64,000 bases of DNA from Scleroderma bovista (lineage: Eukaryota > Basidiomycota > Agaricomycetes > Boletales > Sclerodermataceae). This document shows, in pieces, positions 11,510 through 22,700 of this stretch. The notes under the pieces are model-generated. The model did not search any database, was not told the DNA's origin, and was given only the letters and a program-made list of their open reading frames with translations. The stretch lies in assembly GCA_037178675.1 (NCBI GenBank), contig JAYMGJ010000300.1, positions 124,001 through 188,000 on the forward strand, written 5' to 3'. The position numbers and the translations under genes are program-made. Every line of letters begins with the position of its first letter. The stretch's first letter is position 1.

Positions 11510-12010
11510 TCACGAGTGTTCTCCGTAGAGCATTTTCCGACCCCATTCCGATGCATGTCGTTCCCATCTCGCTACCGCGGAGAATGCAGAAGCAAGTTCT
11601 TCGTTCCACCTGGACTGAATCAGGGTAAGGAAAGGTCTGCGGGCAATCCGTGTGGACGCGGGGGATGGAGATGGCACGACAGTGGATGCAGTGATCAGGC
11701 GTTCAGAGAGGTTGTGGAGGCTAATAACGGAGCACACGTTAGTGGGGTGGACGAGAACGACCACATGCATAGAGCACAAACTCGCTACGATGTTGGGCAG
11801 TTCTAGGATGGAGAAAGTAGCACTGAGTTTCGGCAGCACGAACCACGAGACTCGAGGTCAGAACGTACCTTGTCTGCATTAGGTTGGAGAATCCATAGTA
11901 AACCTAGAGACATGCACAACGACTGAGGCCCAACCAGAGTCCTGTGAGTGATACTAACTCACCCCGCCAGATATCAGTGCTCCTGCGACAGAGCCAGCAA
12001 CAAAGGACAT
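11510..12010 (-). CDS. MIC12: MICOS complex subunit MIC12 (AIM5-like)
   Basis: A 104-aa mitochondrial inner-membrane protein of the MICOS complex, which holds crista junctions. Read on the minus strand, exons are 12010-11963, 11903-11869, 11802-11782 and 11720-11510; three short introns join in phase (the third exon is only 21 bp). The protein begins MSFVAGSVAGALISGGVYYG, a Gly/Ala-rich single transmembrane helix, followed by FSNLMQTRTAQHRSDLHNLSERL. It ends with RWNEELASAFSAVARWERHASEWG and GRKMLYG, which fits the basidiomycete Mic12 pattern. The longest open frame here (start 11839) is only exon 4 plus intron; the small 5' exons are needed to see the gene. Confidence 0.75.
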
Positions 12011-12322
12011 CTTTGAGTCCAAAACAGGGCCCGGGAAATGACGCAACTGATGACGACCGAAGTATGTATTACCCACGGCCTGCAAGAGCTTCGACATAAA
12101 ACACAGAGGTATATTTACTATATGAAATACACAAAAACAGCTAAACAGAGCAGATAAATCTTACCACAGCTGGGTGTGTAAGAAAGCACGACATAGGGTC
12201 AATAGAGATGAAGTAAACCAAAGGTGGCCCGAAGTCCAAAACACGCCTCGTGAAGTATCGTTGTACTAAAACACAGGTATCGTGCACATCATATCGCTCA
12301 TGATGTTTCGTCAGCAGAACGC
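12011..12322. other. Intergenic, MIC12 promoter and peroxidase 3' flank
   Basis: About 310 bp with no coding signal. Confidence 0.4.
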
Positions 12323-13363
12323 TCAGTGTGAAACACTGTTCGCATTGCAATTATCGGCACCGTTCTCCCAGTCAGACTCACGAATGCCCCTCTCCAGTGG
12401 GAAGATGGTCCGATTGAACTCGAGAATAGTCAAGCCGTGGGGATATCGAATGCGTGGCTCCCATCCTTCCGGTAGACGCTCCTCAACAAGGAAGGCCGCC
12501 AGATCATTGACGCGCCCTCCGAAAGCGGTAAGAAGGGTGGCCGAACTGGTATTGTTTAGTCTCGGAAACAAACGATTCCATAATAACGCCTCACTTGGTA
12601 CTTCCAAACATTTTGTGAAGGACACTGAGTGTAAAATCTGCATTAGTTTTTCGAGCTTCTACACGACGCTTGCCAGAGATCCTTGACATATCCTTGATTG
12701 TGAGTAAGGGGCGGCCTTCGGAGTCTTTGCCCGAGGCGAAAGTAAACAGCTCCTGGATGAACGGCTGATGGATCTTGGATTGATCTGGTTCAAGGGCCGA
12801 ATCCAGTCCTATTAGTGGGTAACAGTGGAAGATTTAGGTGACTTGAGGGCGAGATGCAAAAGAGAGACTAACGAGTGAGGGAAGCATCGTGTTCAATGCC
12901 ATTGTGCAGATCAAGCTCTGCAAGGTCGAGGGTATCCTTGCTATAGCTCTTATGCAACATGAAAGCTGCATAATGAGGTACAAACGAACAGAAAGAGGGC
13001 GAAAAATTGTATGTTGTACGGATTTGGCGAGTAAGGTCGGTAAATTTGATTCCACGACCGCTGCGAGAGATGATTCCTGCGCAAGATGCCGAATAAGTAC
13101 GATAGCATCGATGGTGATCACACTGTGTGCTTACCATGGTTGGCCATGGTGTTCAATGCAGGACAAGAGCAGCGGCTATCTCCTGCTTGGGGTGGCCTAT
13201 ACTCGGGCCAATGACCACCATAGCCTGGATGACCTTCAGGAACCACCTTGCCAAGAGGCCGCTTGAACCACACCAGGTTGAGCAGTGAAAGAACGATGTC
13301 CCAAGTGAGAATGCTGGGATAGTATAAAGACTTGTACAGGATCAGTTGGAGACTTGAAGGCAT
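12323..13363 (-). CDS. Heme-thiolate peroxidase, inverted paralog
   Basis: A 289-aa paralog of the peroxidase at 2194-3197, on the opposite strand. Exons (minus): 13363-13135, 13076-12873, 12808-12595, 12545-12323; all three introns sit at the same positions and phases as in the + copy. Motifs are again CSCPALNTMANHG (ligand Cys kept, Ser in place of the first Pro), EHDASLTR, KRRVE with the catalytic Glu, and FGGRVNDL. The ATG at 13363 aligns with the other copy's start; an upstream in-frame ATG at 13432 would add an unsupported extension. The C-terminus is about ten residues longer. The frame is intact, so both copies are likely functional. Confidence 0.87.
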
Positions 13364-14207
13364 TCTGGTTAAGGTGGGAGTACCGTTGGGGCCAGGTGGT
13401 AGCAAGGAAGATGCAAAGCACAGGCAAAGCAAACAACGTCATGATAGGTGCCACTATTAGCTCAGTTCTGCCAGCCCCTGACGCTTGGCACAACTTGACC
13501 ATGGGGCCGACGAGGACTCACTTTTCGGAGTATTTTGTCAGCCTAACCGGGTGACAGCAGACATGATGGGACAAACCTGTGAAGGTACTCCATCAAGATA
13601 AGGCGAAGAACAGAAACTACTACAACTCCCGGGGCTCGACTCCCAAGTTAGTAACCCTTGATAGTACGGCCATGCACACGCTTGTGCGCCCTTCATGAGG
13701 GGTCTGGAAAGACTTTACGAATGGGTAAAAGGGAATATCTGTTTCAGGGGCTTCATTTGCTCAGCTTCACACGGAATCCCCGGCTCGGCTGCCCCAACAC
13801 CCGGGCCCTATCATTACAGGAATAGGGCTAATCAATACCCGACCTCAGGCCCATTAGGAAGAGTTGTAGGCGGTCGTGGGGGATGTCAAGTGCAAGAGAC
13901 CAGCAGATATATATGTAAGCAGCACACAGGACTGGCCAGCCGAAAATTCGAATGACCTCTCCTGTATGTATTTTTTATCTAATAACAGGAATCCCTTCCC
14001 TCGCTGCCATCTGGAACATGAGCGTATTTCCGCATTCCTGGTTGGCTGCAGCTTACTAGTACGCACTGAGCATTATATCCTCCACACAGGCCGTCTGAAG
14101 CTATCATAAATATTTTATCCCTGCTGATTCTATCGATACAAACAAATGTGGAATGTGTCATGCAGGTTACCGAGAAAGTAAAGAATGGCACGAGGCCATA
14201 GCATTGT
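13364..14207. other. Intergenic, no gene recognised
   Basis: About 840 bp between two minus-strand genes. Short frames only. Confidence 0.4.
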
Positions 14208-14934
14208 TTAATCAGGGGAAGCTCGCATGGAAAAGGCTAGGCTGCGTAGATCGAATGTCGATCTAGTGTTAACGAATAATTGTTCTTGGGACGCCAGCCA
14301 GAAAACGGCGCCTGATATGCACAGAGTGATGCCAACGTATGGGTGGGAAGATGATCGCTATTGCAGCATGTAAGCCAAGTGGTGTGGATGCATGGAAAAT
14401 GAGAAATAGACGTACATCGTTAGGTTTCGAATGGTACTGATAACGAGTAGTACGACAAGGGCCGTCAAAAATCTCGCAGAGTATCTCGGATTCTGACAAG
14501 AAAACCGCAGTAGACATTTTCTTCGCAGAAACGGAGGAAACCCTCTGGCGTGATTGGCGATGCTTTTCAAGGATGCGAGGTGGGATATGCGGTGGCCGGG
14601 CGGGGCCATCGAAAATGATGGGAGGCGGAAGGGTTGTGTGACTTTGCAAAATTTCATGATAACTGCTTTTTTGTCTGCGCTGGGTCGTTGGTGATGCAAA
14701 TGCAGTGAGTAACCCCGCCCCCGCCTGTAACCGCCCAAGCTGTTTGCTCGACTCCCCAAGCCTAACAGGGGCATCGAACACATCAAAGATTTTTGGAGGT
14801 GAAAGCCCAGCGGTTTCATCGCCCCCAAGTTCTACTGAGGACAAGGTGACGGCTGATCTCCTGGACGTGGGTGCCACTCTGCGAGGCGTGGCATTGACTA
14901 GAGCACGCACAAGCTGGCAGTGTGGGGTGGCCAT
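14208..14934 (-). CDS. Hypothetical mitochondrial membrane protein
   Basis: The ATG at 14934 (minus) opens an N-terminus rich in Arg/Ser and free of acidic residues for about 30 codons (MATPHCQLVRALVNATPRR), typical of a mitochondrial presequence. The matrix-like part contains PPIIFDGPARPP. I place an intron at 14541-14493 (acceptor ttgtcag), which brings in NPRYSARFLTALVVLLVIS, a clear transmembrane helix. A second intron then leads to a second hydrophobic segment (VGITLCISGAVFWLASQEQ) and a stop at 14208. The second intron's donor is uncertain (gtacgt and gtctat lie 4 bp apart and give different frames); without splicing, the frame closes at 14269. No known family is recognised. Confidence 0.5.
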
Positions 14935-16090
14935 TCGGTTGCGCTGAGACGCATAGGAAACCTACGAACATAATTTATATATTCTGTGTCGCGTGCTGGA
15001 GGTCTGAAATCACCGATATTAGTCAAGTCATCAGGGGAACGTGCATTCTGTCCCCATATGAAACCCACTTCTAATAGAAGCCACTCACCACATCGGATTT
15101 GAAGCGGGCATATGCTAATATTGGACTGTATTTTGCTGCTTGACAGCCCGGTATAACGAGTCCAAAGTTCGGCAAAAAGGAGGATGGGCAAAGTATTTTG
15201 GCCCGCTATCAACTGCGTGTACGGAGATCCTAGTAACAGACGCAAGAGGGTCAGCATATCCGTATTTTGTTGTTCCATGGTATGACCCCTGTGAAGTGAA
15301 GGCAATTCTTCAATGTTTAAACACTGCTCCGACTGCAGAATATCCGCACAAACGCCACCATGGACAGGCACAAGATCAACGAGTCTCAAAGGTCCTGTTT
15401 GGTTGCTCCTAGATTCAACACCTTAGGAAGAGAGATAAGTACGTGAGTAACAGCGGGAACACCATGATGACGGTTCACATAATGGAAGGTATGGATCTCG
15501 AAGTGCACCGTAATAGGGCTTCCTCGCAATATGTATAATGTCCGTGTTATCCACGAGAACTGGGACATGGTGAGGATGAGTTCCGGTCGATTGAGCAGAA
15601 AACTGTGCGATGGGTACTAATCTTTCCCCGATTAGCTTCGCGGCGCCTTTTGTGTGCACCACCAAGTTACAACGGGACTAAAATCCACTCACGTGTCACG
15701 AGTGCGTTCCAATTATTGCCAACGGAGAACGCAAGACAACTCGTGTCAACGGCGTGCTTGGAGCTTCATAGCTTCTCGGTATCGACGTTTGAAGTTTACC
15801 TGGTCCTGCAAGGGACCGAGAGGTTACTGGAGTCGACCCTAGAGTCTGTACGCCCCGACCGTTTCAGAGTTAACTTCAAACTTGCGTTCGATTAATAGGT
15901 GTGGCAGCTTGAATTCAACGTGGCTGACGCTTCCATGCTATCCAGGCTGTGCGAGTCCGGAATACACGTGTTGTCCGTTCTGGAGACGCGTGTTTTCAAT
16001 CATGTATTGGGCACATCGATAACGCCTGGAGAACATGAGGTCGAGCAGTAGAAAAGCCTTGGGTGCTGTCCGAGTCTCCTCGACACCACC
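14935..16090. other. Unresolved stretch
   Basis: About 1.15 kb. On the minus strand, frames near 15665-14898 can be joined by a 48-bp intron (donor gtactt, acceptor aaacag) and end at a gtgagt...tttcag pair near 15090-15000, so a transcript is possible. Two frames compete and neither product resembles a family I know, so I do not call a gene. Confidence 0.35.
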
Positions 16091-17684
16091 ATGGCCGTCC
16101 TTCAAAACCCCTCTGCTCGTCCATCGCACGGTCCCCACACTCCCGTCCATGGCAACTATCTACCCCAGTACGGCTTCGGTTCAGAGTACTCCTTCGACCA
16201 TCTCATCCAGGACAACCCCTTCTTGTTTCGAGTCTACACCCCCAAGACTCCCTCGCAGATCTTCAGCACCCCTGAGCCTTACTTCGTCGGACACAAGTAC
16301 AATGAACGCTTTACACGGGCTGCAGAGCAGCTGAAGTCCCCTGCTGTTGGTCCCGGGGAGACCATTGCCTCCACCAGTTCCTACCAAGACGTTGCCTTGC
16401 ACATGGACTGGACACAAAGGCACAAATCTCCCTTCGTCTCGACCACCTTCAGCTTCATCTGGGCAATCTGGGAAGCCACTCGCCGCTATCGAGTTGGGCT
16501 TAAGCATGATATCGAAATCGCAGTCATCGACGCCAGAATGCTCGGTGGTCGAGCGGCAACGGCGTTGGAATTGTTAAGAAAGGGGTCCCCGAAAGAGTAA
16601 GCTTTGTGTATGGTCGTGTGTTGGCAGTATTAAATGATTGCGTAGGAGACATTTGGACTACTGGAAGTGGTACCGGTATGCCCTCGAATCACAGAATGTT
16701 CTCGTGCACGGATCTATTCCAGCTCCGGCCGTTCTAGCTTCCATTCCCCTCCTCTCTCTTATCGACAAACTTCCCTCCTATTTCTTGCGCCAGGATGCCG
16801 ATAAGAAGCTTTCATCGCCTTTCGATGCCTTGTCATGGGACACTATGGATCGGAAACCCAGTTTCCGGCAATTCTGCCAAGACATGTCCGACCAATTTTT
16901 GGCGCTTCCTACCGAACACCGCTTGCGAGACGCGACCGGTGGCTCGGTGCGCTTGGCAATGGCTTTCCTCCGACCGTGGTTCCAAAGGGTCGTCGTACGG
17001 GATTTTACGATGGCAACCGATATCACCTGCACACTTGCATTTATCATCGCGCAATGGCCCGCGCAGTGGTGGTCGCGTGATCATGTCGAGATGTGGTCAG
17101 TGACAAGATCCCTGGTCCAGGCTGTCGCAGAGGAAGTGCGGGAGAAGCAGAAGAAGGAAACCACGGAGGAGGTCCGTAGGCTACAAGACGTTGTCACGGG
17201 CCTCGAGCGTGTTGTGCAGGATTACGAGGAAGCAGAGATTGCGTCCTGCCTATACCCCGACTCTGAAACGGAATTCGGGAGCTACACAATGGTACTGCCC
17301 CCCTCTCCACCAGCCTCTATTAGCGGGCGCTGTTGCCCTAAGCCCAAGCCGATCACAGCCACCCTTTCCGCTCCTTTTCCTCCTACCAGTGTCCCACCAG
17401 ACGTCGTGGAAAGCAACACAAATGTTTCACAGGCAGTGCCTGAGGAACAGCCGACATCCTCCCCGGAAACTCCACCGACCACGATTAATGCAAAGGAAAG
17501 CCACCAGGAAGAGCAGAGCTCCCTGTCCGAACCCCGGCCCTCCGAACTTGAAGAGCTTCATAAAGCTCGAACACCTTCGTTTGTAGAAACAGCCTCTTGC
17601 ATCATCACCGGCATCCTCCTTGGTGCCTTCATCACGCTCTCCATTGTCAACTCGACACGACGCACCCTCATCTACGTCACGTAA
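16091..17684 (+). CDS. DUF7587-like protein with C-terminal membrane anchor
   Basis: Two exons (16091-16596 and 16646-17684) give 514 aa. After a short N-terminal extension, residues 44-165 carry FLFRVYTPKTPS, PFVSTTFSFIWAIWEA and DIEIAVIDARML, the pattern of the fungal DUF7587 domain. The middle (about 170-345) is helical and Trp-rich (RHLDYWKWYRYAL) with a coiled coil near EEVREKQKKETTEEVRR. Residues 350-475 are Pro/Ser/Thr-rich and disordered, and a single hydrophobic segment (CIITGILLGAFITLSIV) sits 10 residues from the C-terminus, as in tail-anchored proteins. The start ATG has a good context (caccATGG). Function is unknown. Confidence 0.7.
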
Positions 17685-17913
17685 CGACTGCAATATGCAT
17701 CATAGGTATACGACAGCCATGAAACGCAGTACTCGGCTCTGGGAGGCGAAGTATGTGTGCCAGGGCCCAGGATGTATTATCATCTTGGATGACTATATAT
17801 TAGTATTTATTTTCAGGGGACAATTCACTCTGTTAGGGAGATCTTGTGTACCCAATGTAGCATCTCATAATACACTTCGCCTGTTTACAAAAATTCGGGA
17901 ACACATTCTAACC

Positions 17914-19579
17914 ATGAATCCACTGACTGCCCCGTCTCACCGAACACAACTGGTCATAACGGCGCTCTCTGCTTGCCTCTTCACCTCAGCTCTGTTCACC
18001 GCATACAATGCATATACAAAGCGAGAACGTCGACGAAATCTCAATGATGAAGTCCTCCAATCTCTTGCCAACGACGAGGCAGTCCCGATGAATAAACCCC
18101 CTTTGATGGCCGGTATCGATGAATATAATGAGGATCTCATTCGCGAACAACTCGCCCGGAACTACGCGTTCTTTGGAGAGGAGGGAATGGCAGGCGTTCG
18201 GACTGGGTCTGTGGCTGTCATTGGCTGCGGTGGTGTTGGCAGCTGGGCTGCAGTCATGCTCGTTCGATCGTAAGTAACGTGCGTTCAGACAATTCTAGTT
18301 GTCCTTCACTTTACCTGTTCCAGGGGCGTTTCGAAAATACGCCTCGTTGACTTTGACTATGTCACGCTGTCCTCACTCAACCGACATGCTACGGCGACGC
18401 TTGCGGATGTTGGCACTCCCAAAGTTGCCTGCATTGAACGAGTTTTGAGGCAGATTTCTCGCTGGGTGGAGGTCGATAGTCGGGTAGAAATCTGGAGGAA
18501 AGAAGGCGCAGGAAAACTCCTTGAAGGCGTTGACTGGGTTGTCGGTAAGAGGTGTATGATATGTCCATTGAGCTATTCCCATTGACAAGGTGTTTGAAGA
18601 TGCCATTGATAACATCACGACTAAAGTGGATTTGCTCAAGTATTGCCATGAACATAACATCCGCGTAAGCAAGCATCTTTCGCAGGCACTGCCGAGGCAT
18701 TTCACGGTGATCTTTTAGGTGTTTTCCTCCATGGGTGCGGGTGCAAAATGTGACCCTACGCGGATCCAAATCAGTGATATATCGTATACGGTGTACGACC
18801 CGCTCGCTCGTTCTGTGAGACGGCGGCTCCGTCTTGAAGGGATAGCCTCTGGCATTCCCGTAGTTTACTCTACGGAGGTGCCAGGCGACGTCAAGCTGTT
18901 ACCCCTACCTGACGAAGAGTTTACAAAGGGTAACGTAAAAGAACTTAACGCGTTTGACGACTTTCGTGTGCGGATATTGCCCGTGCTTGGTGCGTGGATG
19001 AGTATTAGCCCCGAGAGGGTTGACTAACAATCCTTCTATAGGTCCCCTTCCGAGCATATTCGGCTTGTATATAGCGACGTATATTGTTTGCGATTTGGCC
19101 AAGAAACCCATTTCGAACCCTCTTCCTATTAAAAATCGCAGAAAGCTTTATGAGCGTCTGCTGAGAGAACTGTTACATCGCGAATCCAAGTTTCTTGGCG
19201 AGCAAGTCAAGTGAGTTGTTCGTACAATCATTTCGGATCTGTTCTCAATGTGATGAATTCCAGCAAACTGCCGATCGATGAAGATGATGTCTCATTCATA
19301 TTTGAAGATTTATACATGGGCCGGTCTGTTATTCCGCCTCACATTGTACCCTCACGGCCGCAACTCATACGATGGGACGCGCGGAAGCCACTATCACTTG
19401 AGAATTGCGTGGTGTTTGATTTCCCAGAGGCGGAGAAGCACGCACGGGAGTGCCTTGGACTTGGTGGTGGGGAGAGACATAGCCCGTTGGATGTCTGGGG
19501 TGAAGGGGCGCAGGCTGTGGTAGACAAGAATGCAATCAACGTCTTTCAGTATCGTCGATGGGTGGGATTGTATCCATAG
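17914..19579 (+). CDS. TCD1: tRNA threonylcarbamoyladenosine dehydratase (TCD/TcdA family)
   Basis: A 465-aa E1-like (ThiF fold) enzyme that uses ATP to cyclise t6A37 to ct6A37 in ANN-decoding tRNAs; yeast Tcd1/Tcd2 sit on the mitochondrial outer membrane. Exons: 17914-18269, 18324-18544, 18600-18664, 18719-18989, 19042-19210, 19264-19579, all in phase. An N-terminal membrane helix (about residues 12-31) is followed by RNYAFFGEEGM, the nucleotide-binding VIGCGGVGSWAA (GCGGVG at 104-109), IRLVDFDYVTLSSLNRHA, and DAIDNITTKVDLL. The later GAGAKCDPTRIQI keeps the Cys found in the family. Whether it matches yeast paralog 1 or 2 cannot be told; the symbol is for the family. Confidence 0.92.
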
Positions 19580-19758
19580 GGGTATTTCCTAATATAGAAC
19601 ATTAGTCATGGTGGTTTTTGTCCTGTTTCGGATTCGATCATCCTCGACGCCGACAACAGCGAGTCCGTCGACAGCGCATTGTCGTGGACGGCGGCGGCGA
19701 TACTTGAAAAGACAACGCAGACGACGACGACGACAACAGCAACGAACACAGTTCTGTC

Positions 19759-22700
19759 ATGTCTCCTGCACCCAGTGGCTCGCTCAGTGATCCCCTCTCC
19801 TCTCCATCCCCCACTCCTCCGCCAGATCCAATGGATGTATCAGAGCTCTCAGAGCTCACAGATGAAGAGGCAACTCCGGATATCCGCACAAATACTCGCT
19901 CTGCTAGAGCTGACAGCGACGACGAAGGCTCCGACGGACCTCCACCCCGAGTACGCAAGAGTGGTGGCGGAAAACGCAAGTCTAGGTCTCGAAATCCACG
20001 CAAGTCGTCTGCTTCAGGTTCTGCTAGCAGGCGCAAGAAACGGGGTGGAATGGTTCCCGCTCCAATGTGGGACTGGGCCTACAAGAACGGCTCTGTACCA
20101 CCTACTGCTGCACCCTCGGCATCGGGCCTGGTTGCGACCTCACATCCTGGCCCTGGCCCTACTACGACGTCCCATACTCTCTCGTCAACTGGAGCTCCAA
20201 CAAACAGCCTTCCGAATCACACGACCCTATCGCATGTCTCAATTCCAAGGCGCCCAAAATCGACTTCCACCACCCCAGACGCAGAGGAAGAGGAAGAGGA
20301 GGAACAGCCCGCTTCCCCACGTGCCATGGAAGAGGAAGAGGGCGAGGAAGGTGACCCAGATCATCGTGCCAGAGATCACGTGGAAGATGATGCCGACGAC
20401 GACGATGACGTGGAAGATGAAGGCGAAGAAGACGAAAATGACGAGGAGGAGGATGAAGAGGGCGAAGAGGACATCGATGTGGGTCCGTCCAGCAGGTCAC
20501 GCCAAAAACCCTCTCCTGTCTCGCACCGATCCCTCTCTAACACTTCTCGCACGCGCAATCCTCGCACTTCCAAGAGCGTCGCCAGAGCAGACGAGGATGA
20601 GGCCATGGGTGAAGATGATGTGGACGCTGATGAGATGGACGTTGATGGGGATGGTCCTGACGATCTCGCGGAAGGTTCTGGCACAGAAGAAGATTACCCC
20701 GATCGTCAGTACCCAAACCGGGGCCGTCTTGCCAACTCAAAGCACCCTAGACCTTCCATCCTGGCCAGCTCTAATCGCCGGGATCCAGGTGCAGCCGCAG
20801 AACTCAAAGACGCGGGCAGAGACGTGCTGCAAGACGCCCAGGGCATTCCCCCATTTCCGCTTTCTGCTCCAGAATCACCACGTGAGCCTACCCCAGATGA
20901 CGAAGACGTAGATCAAAATGACGGAATAGATGATGGAGCAGATGACCAAGAGGGAGATGAGGAGGCCCCGGATGAGGAGGAACCCTCTCCAACTGACCCC
21001 GATGCTGATCCCGACCATCTTGTGGGTAGACTTGGTGAAATAGATGGTGATGACCACATCACTGCGCATGACGACCGCGAATCGAATATAGACGAAGCGG
21101 AAGAGCCGGACGAAGATCCTGATCTTCAGCCCGCACATCGCGCTGAAGCGCTCGATGTTCTCGCCACCATCGAAATCAAGTTTGCTATGCTGAGGGAGCG
21201 TGTCTACGTGGAGAAGATGGAAGGCCTGGCATGGGAGGAAGCTTTAGTTTGGGAAGGTAAGTATCGTCCTTAATGCCATTGACGGACGCGTTTTAATATC
21301 GAAGCTGATAGGCACTCATCCCGAACTACACCACCTTCAAGAGGAACTTACAAAGCGACGCGATAAGCGACTGATGCTGGCTGAACGCAAGAGAGAGTAT
21401 GAAATCGGGGCCCTCGAAAGGAAGCGAAAGGAGGAAGAAGTCAACGTTTGGGACCACTGGGAGGTAGGCATTGTAATACTTCGACAACGACTCGTTTCTG
21501 TCCCGTGTTTCTTAGATACGGTGCACTTCTGCCAATTTGTTCAGAGCGGATGGCTAATATACACACATTTACAGCACGCGCGCGACGAACTCCAAACAGA
21601 TATGGTGGCTGAAACGAATAGGAAACGTAGAAAGCTCGAACGAGAGAGGCGAGCGTTGGAACGTCCTGTTGGAGGTAAGACTCCCTTTGATGTTCTCAGA
21701 TCAAAGTCTTGGAATCTATCGGATTTCTGTGGCATACGCTTTTCCCCTTTTGTTGTGGTGACTTTGTCACCAGAAAGATCATTGTTTTTCGTCATTTCGT
21801 TGACTGACTGCTCCTTACAGCTCGAGGCATCCCGGTTCCAATCCTCAATCCTCCGCCAGCTCCAACTCTTCGAGAGATTGTCAACACAACACCCCTTCCT
21901 TCTCACCTTGTACACCTTGTTTCCAACGCAAGCAAAAAACTATTGACTAGATCATTGGTTAACCCCACCTTGAACGCCGGATTAGGAGTTGGATACGATG
22001 GACTAGGTACGTCATTTTTCTTTGTAGGCACTGACACAGTCTTATTGTGCCTGTACGTCCTGTGTTGCGATCCACAGGTCCCAACCCAGCTGCCTACCCT
22101 GACCTGCCAACGCTTGCACCTGCCGATATTGCCACCGACTTAGATTACCTCTTCCAGCACCGTCGCGCTGGCTTCGGTTATGGGTATGGCATGTTCCCTG
22201 CTGTCCCTGGCGTGGGGTTTCATGGGGTTGGACCCGGTATTGGCCCTGGGATGGGGTTTGGCCATAGTATTGGAGGAGCTGGGCTGGGGTTTAACGGTGT
22301 CCCCGGGGTTGGATTCGGGATAAATGGCTCTGGACCCGGTGAAATGTACCCGCCAAACACAGGCCCTGGAATGGCACACCCTGGTGCAGTGCCACCACCT
22401 GTAGCTGGACCGTCCATGCCACTTCCACAACCCCACCCAGAGATAACGGGTCCAGGAATTGGCCCTACAGACTCTCCAGGATTCGGGCAATCTTCTGCGG
22501 GTGTATTCCAGCCCGGTGTTGGACGGGAGAACGCATATCCGCTAGGCTCTGGTGGGCCGGCCTTGGCCCAAGGTGACCCGGAGACATCCGGGAGGAATCA
22601 ACGCACGTCGGGGTCCACGCTTGATCGCGAACGCGAGAGCACATTACAACGAGAGCGAGAATTGGTCGCTCGCGACCGCGATCGTGAACTCCCCCAGCGA

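Noticed and set aside
14898..15665. Minus-strand frames that can be joined by introns into a roughly 200-aa protein
   Set aside because: Two frames compete, neither shows a known domain, and the composition looks random; left as unresolved.
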